This document shows, piece by piece, positions 56,277 to 64,000 of a stretch of 64,000 nucleotides of DNA. The stretch is from Raffaelea ambrosiae. Its lineage: Eukaryota; Ascomycota; Sordariomycetes; Ophiostomatales; Ophiostomataceae. A program made the translations under genes and the position numbers. Location: contig PCDI01000001.1 of the NCBI GenBank assembly GCA_002778195.1, forward strand, positions 4,861,869-4,925,868, read 5' to 3'. The notes beneath the pieces are model-generated. The model did not search any database. It saw only the letters and a list, made by a program, of their open reading frames with translations, and had not been told where the DNA came from. Every line of letters begins with the position of its first letter. Position 1 is the stretch's first letter.

Positions 56277-58003
56277 TCAAGACTCATTTTCCAAAGATGG
56301 GTGGTCTTCCTGGGCCTCTGCTCCAGCGTCCATATCTGCTTTCGCGTCTGTAGCTTTCTCCTCCGTCTTCGGCGAGACAGGCACCAAGGCCAGCCTCTTG
56401 TGCTTCTTCAGCGTCCGCCGGTGCCGGCGGCCGTTGATGTGCTTCGTCCACTCGTCCTCCGACATCAGCGTCGTGTTGCAGATGTCGCACGTCTGCCGAT
56501 ACGGCTTGCCGTCCTTTTTGGAATCCGCGGCCCGCAGGGACGCCGCAATCGTTCCTGTCAGCACGTCCCGGGCCGTGTCCGACAGGTCGGCCGGCGCTGG
56601 CAGCTTCTGGCCGTCTTTGTCTTTGGCCAGATACGTCTCTGTCAGCCGCACAGCTGTCGCGGCCACGGCCTCCTGCCACCGCTCCTTGTCGGTGCTGTCC
56701 AGCAGAAAGAGGCGGTCCAGCGCCTTCTCCTCGGCCAGCAGCGGAATTGTCTTGTGCTTGATCCACCGCAGCTGGTACTTGGCGTACCGGCGCGTGGCAG
56801 AGCGCATGTTGTCCAGGCAGTATTCCAAGAGCGGGTTTATGTCCCACGAATATGGGATATTGTATTTTCTCGCTGTCTCGGGTTTCCCCTCATACGGGCC
56901 CTGGACTAGCTCTTCGACGAACGGCTTCATTTGCTTCACGCCTATGGACTGCCAGATGCCCTTGCTGCGGTCCACGGGCCCGGACTCCAACTCTATGTAC
57001 TTCTGCTTCTCGCACATCATGCATTGTTCGTATACCATCTCGCGCTTCAGCATGGTCTCGATGCGGGCATCCAGGCGCTCCATCAGGGGCTTAGGTCGGG
57101 AATAGACCCAGAAGAGGAGAAACGGCCACGGCGCCGCAGCGTCACCGGCCGTTGCCGTCGTTGCAGCCGACTGGACCTGGGCGGCCTTTTTGAGCCTCTG
57201 CTCGGCATAAATGTCCGACGCCCGCTTGCCCGTCGTCAAGAAGATCTCCAGCGACCGCTTAATCTTGCGGCGGTCTTTGGGATGCCAGCGTTCGGCCATG
57301 ACGGGGTCGACCTCGCGCAGCATAGCGAGCATGTCCTCGGTGGGGCCGTCCAGGACGGGGAACTTTTTGGCATTGTCTGGGTAGAATGTTTCGTCTTCTT
57401 CTCCTTTTTCTGCGTGGTCGTCCTCGGTAGGCTGCAGCGTCTCCTGGGAATCGTGGAACGTGTCGCCATCAGCGTCTGTCGCCGGGTCAGACTCGACGAG
57501 GCGGTTCTCGAACAGCAAGCCATCGATGTAGTACTGCGAGCCGCCCACAACAATGGGCAGGTTCCCACGGGAGCGGATCTCCTGGATGACGCGCGTGGCC
57601 TCTTTCTTAAAGCGGCCCACCTTCCAGGGCTCTTCTTCCGTCTCGATAGTGTCCAGCAGATGGTGTGGAATGCCACGCCGCTCTTCTGTGGAGATCTGGT
57701 TGGTGGTGACGGGTAGACCACGGTACATTTGCATGGCATCGGCATTGATGATTTCGCCTTTGAAGCGGACGGCCAGCTCTACGGCTAGCTAGGGTGTGTT
57801 GTTAGCCTCTCCTGAGTGTCGCTGGGTATCTCTAGGGTGGGCGTCCCAAAGGGGCAATTTGTGCGACCTACATCGGATTTGCCCGTGCCCGTGGAGCCCA
57901 TGATGACCACGAGCGGGTGGCCGCCGAGTTTGGAGCGAGACATGGCGGCGATGGTAGCAGAAGGAGCATGTCTATTCAGAGAACGAGAGAGGGTGCGGAG
58001 CAT
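56277..58003 (-). CDS. mod5: tRNA dimethylallyltransferase (Mod5/MiaA family)
   Basis: Adds a dimethylallyl group to A37 of UNN-reading tRNAs. 547 residues in two exons: 58003-57872 and 57788-56277 (intron 57789-57871, acceptor CCCTAG). The P-loop GSTGTGKS is at 36-43, and the junction gives GKSDLAVELAVRFKGEIINA, then DAMQMYRGLPVTTNQIS, the tRNA-binding PHHLLDTIE, VVGGSQYYIDGLLFE, HPKDRRKIKRSLEIFLTTGK and SIGVKQ. The C-terminus carries a C2H2 finger (CDICNTTLMSEDEWTKHING with RRH), as in eukaryotic Mod5/TRIT1. Two in-frame ATGs exist: Met1 opens a basic, acid-free sequence (MLRTLSRSLNRHAPSA) that looks mitochondrial, and Met21 would give a cytosolic or nuclear form, as with yeast MOD5. An acidic insertion (EKGEEDETFYPDN) splits the middle. 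Confidence 0.94.
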
Positions 58004-58616
58004 GAGCAAAGGAGCGGGTGGTTGGCGCCTGTTTATTACGAGCAGAGTTTGCACTGCACAGGACGGCCGTCATGATTTGGGAGGGTTTTCTGCAGTCCAT
58101 GATTTTTGGCCTTTTATTTGCTTTTTATTTTATTCCCGAGGGCCGTGTTTTAAGCTTCCAACGCTCCAGAAATGACTAGCCCTATGTCGGCGTTAGCGGG
58201 CCAGCAATTGTACCCTGTAGCGCAGGGGAGGGGGGTGCAGTCACGTGCCGGTCCACAACTAATTTTTGGCCACATATCGCGGTTTGGGCTTTGTGTTGAA
58301 GCCAGATCGTTCGTTGCCTCCCAGCCCGCCCCCCCCCAAGCTATCCACACTTTATTTTGCCCTCCTTTTTTTGTCAACTCCCAACGACCCCCTTTTTCTG
58401 TCTTGCCAACTCTCCCTTTTCCTTTTCTTTCTCTGTCCTTTTTTTTTTTTGGCACAAGACATAAAGGGGTGCGCTGCGAACAAGAAGCTCAATTGCGATC
58501 TTGTTCCCTTTGTTGTCTTTGCACTTGTCTCTTTCTTTTCTCTTCCAACCCTTTTTTTTTTGTAATACCACTTCCTCTTCGTTTCTTTTCGTCGACAACC
58601 GTCGCCAACCGCCAAA
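58004..58616. promoter_or_regulatory. divergent mod5/sec61 promoter region
   Basis: 613 bases between two divergent starts. The half next to sec61 (58330-58600) is a C/T-rich leader typical of highly expressed fungal genes, with T-runs. No specific site is claimed. Confidence 0.5.
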
Positions 58617-60339
58617 ATGAGTAGCTGTAAGTGATCGATCCCTTTTGTCGCAGTGGGATGCGGCCCAATGCGCGTTTCCGGCCGCAAGGTCCTAACGTGC
58701 GCATTGTGTGCATCTCGCTGTGCTCTGGACCCCTCGCGCGAGCTCACGACAGCCCTGCTGTCTAGAGCCCTCCCTTTCCTGGAATGCGCCACGCGCCCGT
58801 CTCGAGACTTGCAGAGAGCTAACGCGCGCATCCTCCTCTGTTCGCAGTACGATTCCTCGACCTCGTCAAGCCGTTCGTGCCGTTCCTCCCGGAGGTGCAG
58901 CAGCCGGAGACCAAGGTGCCCTTCAACCAGAAGCTGATGTGGACGGGCCTGACGCTCCTGATCTTCCTGATCATGAGCCAGATGCCCCTGTACGGCATTG
59001 TGTCGTCCGACACGTCGGATCCGCTGTACTGGCTGCGCATGATGATGGCCAGCAACCGCGGCACGCTGATGGAGCTGGGCATCACGCCCATCATCTCGTC
59101 GGGCATGGTCTTCCAGCTGCTGGCGGGCACCCACATGATCGACGTCAACCTGGACCTGAAGTCGGACCGCGAGCTCTACCAGAGCGCCCAGAAGCTGTTC
59201 GCCGTCATCTTGTCCATCGGCACCGCCACCGTCTACGTGTTCACCGGCCTGTACGGCCCGCCGTCCGATCTGGGCGCGGGCATCGTCTGCCTGCTGATTC
59301 TGCAGCTGGTCACGGCCGGCATGATTGTCATTCTGCTCGACGAGCTGCTGCAGAAGGGCTACGGCCTTGGCAGCGGTATCTCCCTGTTCATCGCCACCAA
59401 CATCTGCGAGTCCATCATGTGGAAGGCCTTCTCGCCCACCAGCATCAACACCGGCCGCGGCCCCGAGTACGAGGGCGCCGTCATTGCCCTCTTCCACCTG
59501 CTCATGACCTGGCCCAACAAGCAGCGCGCCCTGCAGGAGGCCTTTTACCGCCAGAACCTGCCCAACATTATGAACCTGCTGGCCACCCTGCTCGTGTTCG
59601 CGGCCGTCATCTACCTGCAGGGCTTCCGCGTCGAGATCCCCGTCAAGTCGTCGCGCCAGCGCGGCGCCCGCGGCTCCTACCCGATCCGCCTCTTCTACAC
59701 CTCCAACATGCCCATCATGCTGCAGTCCGCGCTGTCGTCCAACATCTTCCTTATCTCGCAGATGCTGTACTCGCGCTTCTCGGAGAACCTGCTGGTCCAG
59801 CTGTTCGGCACCTGGGAGTCCAAGGACGGCTCCGCCCAGCTCTCCGCCGCCTCCGGCCTGGTCTACTACATGTCGCCCCCGCTCAACTTCAAGGACGCCC
59901 TGCTCGACCCCATCCACACCGTCGTCTACATTGCCTACATGCTGACTGCCTGCGCCATCTTCTCCAAGACCTGGATCGAGGTCTCCGGCGCCAGCCCCCG
60001 CGACGTCGCCAAGCAGCTCAAGGACCAGGGCCTCGTCATGGCTGGCCACCGCGACCAGAGCATGTACAAGGAGCTCAAGCGCATCATCCCCACGGCTGCC
60101 GCCTTTGGCGGTGCTTGCATTGGTGCCCTGTCGGTCGCCAGCGACCTGATGGGTGCTCTGGGTTCCGGCACCGGTACCCTGCTTGCCGTCACGTACGTTC
60201 CTGGTTCTCTTCACTAGTTCTCTGTTTATTTTTCCCAAGTCTCGTACTAACTCTCTCCTCTAGGATCATCTACGGCTACTTTGAAATTGCCGCCAAGGAG
60301 GGCGATCTCGGCGGCATGAAGGGCATGGTTATGGGCTAA
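58617..60339 (+). CDS. sec61: Sec61 alpha, protein translocation channel subunit
   Basis: The pore subunit of the ER translocon. 476 residues, the standard family length, in three exons: 58617-58626, 58848-60192, 60264-60339 (introns 221 and 71 bases). Exon 1 holds only ATG AGT AGC plus one base; joined to exon 2 it gives MSSLRFLDLVKPFVPFLPEV, the conserved amphipathic N-terminus. Ten transmembrane segments are visible, with the plug region (GTLMELGITPIISSGMVFQL), the lateral gate helices and the conserved cytosolic loop SRQRGARGSYPIRLFYTSNM that contacts the ribosome. The last exon supplies TIIYGYFEIAAKEG and the C-terminal GMKGMVMG. Third-position GC is very high, which opens a long antisense frame. 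The translocon assignment is certain. Confidence 0.97.
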
Positions 60340-61303
60340 ACACAGTCCCCATTGAACTGGACGGCTGAGCCATCGATAGAAATAATCGACGATCTCCTTT
60401 TTTTCTTTACCTATCTTCTATACTCGACCTTCTCCTTCTACCGGCCCTCGATGTTTTCCGGCAAACCCCTGCCTACTTGTATCCAACACCGACGAGCCTC
60501 CATGGCTCATGTTGTATTATTATTCGGTCGAGAAAAAAAATCCGCGCGTGGGAGTGAGGGAAGAAGGAATACAGTCATAAAAAAAAACACAACTTGTCAC
60601 ACACTAAACCGAAAACCATCACAGAAAATAAATAGGAGGAATTACTTTTTTTCTTTCGAACTGGAACGCAGAAGGAAAAAAATAACTGGTATAAGAGAAA
60701 AGCTGTCATTTTATTTTGGGCGGGAGAGAGGGACAAAGATCCCGGGGGAGAGTGCAAAAAAAACGGTGTTACCAAAAGTCATGGTGTCTTCTATTGTTTT
60801 TACCGCCTGTAAAAATAGATTAGGGACGCGTCTTAAAAAAAAAACAAGACAATGATTTGCTTTTGTGTTCAACAACCAGAACCCACCCCATTCCTACATG
60901 CCCGTCTTTGTTTTGCCTACATCCCTGAAGAAACACGGCTGAACCAGAACTCTAAATCCTCCAAGCGAGTAAGACATGTAGGGAGAAACAAGGACATGCA
61001 AGTACCGTGATCTTCCCTTGATTCCAATGGTCTGGACGCGGCTGCCCTTTTTGATCTGGTCCATGTTTTCAGTCTTTGAAAATGGCTTGGATTTGTGTTG
61101 TGTATTTCATATGTAATACCCGACTCACACCGGCATGGACGGGCAGGGATAACGAGCTCGAGAATGCATACGAAGAACCGAAAGAGCCATAAGAAACATA
61201 TCATAGGAGCGTCAAAGGAGGGGGCCTACAAGCCATGCCCACGGCCTTTGCACAGAGCAACATCTTCTCTCTCTCTCTCTCTCGAGTGCTTCCCCTCCCA
61301 CAC
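60340..61303. other. spacer between converging sec61 and transaldolase-like genes
   Basis: No gene. A-rich stretches at about 60530-60620 and 60830-60850, and (CT)n at about 61265-61284. Confidence 0.6.
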
Positions 61304-62888
61304 CTACAGACTCTTCAAAACAGCTTCAACCTTGGCCTTGCTGTTGTTCTCCTCCCGGATGAAATGCTCCAGCGCATCCTTCAGCCGCTTCTCCACCACT
61401 GGGTCCGCCTTGATCGCTGCTGCCAGCGCCGCGCCCCCGTCGGCCAGGTAGTCCACGTCCGTGCGGGCCTGCTCGGCGTCGGCCTTGCCCGACGGGCTGA
61501 GCGGGTCGATGGCCAGCAGGGGCTGGAGGCGGGCCGGTACGGGCGGGGCGTCCTTGTACGGGTGGCTCCGCTTGGGCACCACGACGCCCAGCAGGTTGCT
61601 GCTGCCGTTGCCTTCGACATAGGTCTGCGCGGCGAGCTCGTCAATGGATTCGTGGAAGAGGGTGGCGGACTGGCAGCCGAACTCGCCGGCGGCGAGGGCC
61701 TCTTTGGTAGAGATGAAGCTGGGGACGTCAGAGGCCACAGCCTGGACAAAAGAAGGAAGAGAAATCCTGGGATAGAAGCACGGACCGTTGCTGACGATCC
61801 ATCGAATGCACTCACCTGGCCAGCTTCATTGCCGGCTGTTCCTTGCCGGTCTCCTTGTAGAGACGCTTGTAGACCTCGAGGATCTGGACGACGCGCGGGG
61901 ACATGGGGTGCTGGAGAGCCGGGTCTTCGGTCTTGGGCCAGACGTTCTTGTCCTGGTGCGCAGGGATTTCTGGGGAAGGGGAAAGAAGAAGTCGTTAGTG
62001 AAGGGCGAAGCCTTGAGCACGAAGGGAAAGAAAAGACAGAACAAAGGAAACATAAGAGAAGAAGGAGAAGAAAGGGTATCTTTGGTGAAGAAGATATGAA
62101 GGCAAGCAAACGAATGTAGAGAAGCGACACAAGAACAGAAGGTACACACCATTCAAGTAAGGGCTGATGTAGATGCACCCGGCCTGGCTGGAGGCAACGG
62201 CCTGGGGGATGCCGAACAGGGCCGTGCCCAGCGTCGGGATGCCCTCGGCGGTCAGGATCTTGCCGGCATTCAGAGCCGGGCCCGTGCACGGGATCTTGAT
62301 GCAATAACGGTCCCGGGTGATGCCGGCGCGGGCAAACTCCTGGTCGTACAGCCGGGCGTGGGCCAGGGTCTTTTCCATGTCGTAGGCGTCGGCGGGGGAT
62401 GTCTGCAGTAGCACGCGGCCGCTGATCAAGTCGATGTTTCGTTTGCAAAGGAGCACAGCCTGGGGGAGTTTAGTCTCTCACTTTCTTTTCCCTCTTTCTT
62501 TCTCTTTCTCTTTCTTTCTCCCCTCCTCTTCCCTTTCCCTTTTCTTTCTGTTCTTCCCCCCTCTCTTTCTACTTACAGCCCTCGAGTAGATGGCTAGCCA
62601 ACCTGCATCCTTGAGTTCGCGGGCGGCCTGCTCGAGAATCTCTTTGCTGGACGGCTGAGCCAACTGGAGATCGACAAAAGACTGGTTGCTGGTTTCGTCG
62701 TGCGGCTTGATCGGCATAGACTTGAGGTAGTCCGTGTCCATGTAGTCCAGGTCGACATCCACTGGCCAGAGAAAATTAGTTTCTTTCGTCGATTGTATTG
62801 ATTGTGTGTGCCTGTTAGAGCTCTGGTTGGGCTACTCACACATCTCCTCGAGCTTGTCGAGGAGAGTGACTTTCTTTGTGTCTGCCAT
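61304..62888 (-). CDS. transaldolase-like protein
   Basis: A 370-residue protein in five exons: 62888-62840, 62761-62577, 62459-62150, 61969-61816, 61718-61304 (introns 78, 117, 180 and 97 bases). The joined frame shows a transaldolase barrel: RVLLQTSPADAYDMEKTLAH, RDRYCIKIPCTGPAL with the Schiff-base Lys at 133, GIPTLGTALFGIPQAVASSQ, GCIYISPYLN (Ser177), and MKLASFISTKEALAAGEFGC. Compared with E. coli TalB as I remember it, the Lys and Ser are kept, while the positions of Glu96 and Asn154 read Gln/Thr and Leu. This is therefore a divergent paralogue rather than the pentose-phosphate enzyme, and transaldolase activity is uncertain. The fourth intron has a second in-frame acceptor at 61766, which would add 16 residues. 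The leader carries an ACAAATAC-type repeat. Confidence 0.87.
62485..62575 (+). repeat. CT-rich tract in an intron
   Basis: TTTCTC/TTCCC runs on the plus strand inside the second intron of the transaldolase-like gene (GA-rich on the coding strand). Confidence 0.8.
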
Positions 62889-64000
62889 GATGAACTTTGT
62901 ATGTCTGTGTATTTGTGTATTTGTATTTGTGTATTTGTCTGCTTTTGTGTAGTTTCTTCTGCCTTTTGTGATGTGTTTTGTGTTTTTGTCTATTGTGCGA
63001 GAAGCAGAGATTTTTTCTTTTTTGCATGAACTACAAACAAATCTTTTGTATTTAACAAAAAAAAAATCAAAAAAATCACAATGGTCACAATGCCCAAATC
63101 TCACGATGGAGGGGGGTTAGGACTGCGGAGAATGTGGAAAGCTCAGTCATCCGGGTTGCCCAATGTGGTATTCGGTCTGTTAGGCCCAATGTCAACCCAA
63201 CCGCTCAGGCACCTCCAAAGGCCCTGTCACGTACCTTGCGATGGATTGTGGCATCACCTGAACAGCCGGAGTTTCTCAATTGGGCAATTGCCGCAAGAAA
63301 TAGAACCAGCCGACACCGCGAACTATCGTGACCTGCAGAGTCGCGGTACATGAAAGCGCCGGCGTGGCGCGCTAGCCCCCGCACCGGAGTAAACTTTCCA
63401 GATTCGCCTCCGGGCATGCGACCTCGGGTCGGGGTCTGGCTCCGACTGGCACAAAAGAAAGACAAATAGAACGAGAACATGAAATCGGGCTGATCTGAAT
63501 GTTGATCGGTTGATCTTGGTTGATCCCGGTCGTCTACAACTGTAAAGAGTTTGGTGTCGTTGACGACAGAGCCAGCACACAGCACTGATCATTCTAATTG
63601 CATGCGTCGATACTACAGCACATCAGTTTCACCATTAGAAGCACAATGATTGTTGTGCATATGCGTATCTAAGTTGCGAAGAGTGTTGGTGCGCCAAGAG
63701 TTTCATGGATACTCTCGCTACGCAGTTGACGCAAGGGGGGACACTTCTGGGCTGGATAAGCATCACCATGAGCAAAAAGAGCATATGAGCACAATGCCGT
63801 TTGTTCAGAACAAAAGAAGATTCGGACAATTTAAACGAACCAAGGAAAGCTGGGAGACAAGGTATACGAGAAACAGAGCTTGCGAGACACAAAACCCCAA
63901 GACCACCTTGCAGAATGTTGCCTGCCTTCAATCTTACCACATGCACCTAAACATCCGAATAAACTTTCTTCGCGAACGAGGCTCTCGAGTAAGAACAGCG
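62889..64000. promoter_or_regulatory. promoter of the transaldolase-like gene and window end
   Basis: An ACAAATAC-type tandem repeat (coding strand) lies at about 62907-62939 in the presumed leader, with an A-run at 63057-63067. The rest, up to base 64000, shows no supportable gene. Confidence 0.5.

Noticed and set aside
58352..60238. Minus-strand open frame of 628 codons opposite sec61
   Set aside because: Antisense shadow of a highly biased gene; its sequence tracks the Sec61 codons and has no protein-like features.
1..64000. Secondary-metabolite gene cluster around the bANK factor, MFS exporter and Zn(II)2Cys6 factor
   Set aside because: Regulator and exporter types fit, but they are more than 30 kb apart with housekeeping genes between and no biosynthetic enzyme.
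1..64000. tRNA genes, CRISPR arrays or intact transposons
   Set aside because: No B-box/A-box pair with a cloverleaf, no regular spacer-repeat array and no transposase or reverse transcriptase frame were seen on either strand.

Overview
The window is nuclear DNA from a filamentous ascomycete (Pezizomycotina, most likely a Sordariomycete; order not resolved). The evidence is GC-rich genes with mostly short introns (about 50-275 bp, GTRNGT donors, CTRAC-type branch sites, YAG acceptors), intergenic spacers rich in A/T or homopolymers, fungus-specific families (Zn(II)2Cys6 factor, a bZIP-ankyrin factor, fungal MFS drug transporter, GH5 endoglucanase, homoaconitase of the alpha-aminoadipate lysine pathway) and a set of conserved eukaryotic housekeeping genes. 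About 26 protein-coding loci can be supported. I saw no tRNA, rRNA, CRISPR array or intact transposon. Exon joins given here were read by eye; each multi-exon model keeps one open frame across its joins.

Layout. 1-8.4 kb: the 5' part of a beta-carbonic anhydrase (cut by the window edge), a MARVEL-like four-helix membrane protein, an Ayr1-like short-chain dehydrogenase, a bANK-type regulator (bZIP basic region without zipper plus ankyrin repeats) and, divergent from it, a RidA/YjgF enamine deaminase. 8.4-13.4 kb: an A/T-richer stretch with five small unrecognised membrane proteins, four in a row on the plus strand and a tail-anchored one facing them. 13.4-16.7 kb: largely empty. 16.7-26.1 kb: a glycine-rich protein whose first exon is just the ATG, TRAPP subunit Trs31, a Pdr16-like CRAL-TRIO lipid-transfer protein, Dre2 (cytosolic Fe-S assembly) and Pol12 (DNA polymerase alpha B subunit). 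26.1-29.5 kb: two secreted proteins, one unknown and one GH5 endoglucanase. 30-38 kb: three mitochondrial inner-membrane genes: Pgs1 (first committed step of cardiolipin synthesis), complex I subunit NDUFA12 (divergent from Pgs1) and the proton-translocating NAD(P) transhydrogenase. 39.9-50.6 kb: an MFS drug/H+ antiporter, a decayed sugar permease and a Zn(II)2Cys6 factor, separated by long empty spacers. 53-62.9 kb: mitochondrial homoaconitase, tRNA dimethylallyltransferase (Mod5), Sec61 alpha and a transaldolase-like protein.

The genes do not form one pathway or an evident secondary-metabolite cluster: no NRPS, PKS, terpene synthase or P450 is present. Local logic is limited to divergent pairs (bANK/RidA, Pgs1/NDUFA12, Pdr16-like/Dre2, Mod5/Sec61) and to the 30-38 kb mitochondrial neighbourhood. 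The most unusual items are the small-membrane-protein array, the bANK regulator, a repeated GC-rich word shared by introns of three housekeeping genes, the duplicated presequence motif of homoaconitase and the altered active site of the transaldolase-like protein.
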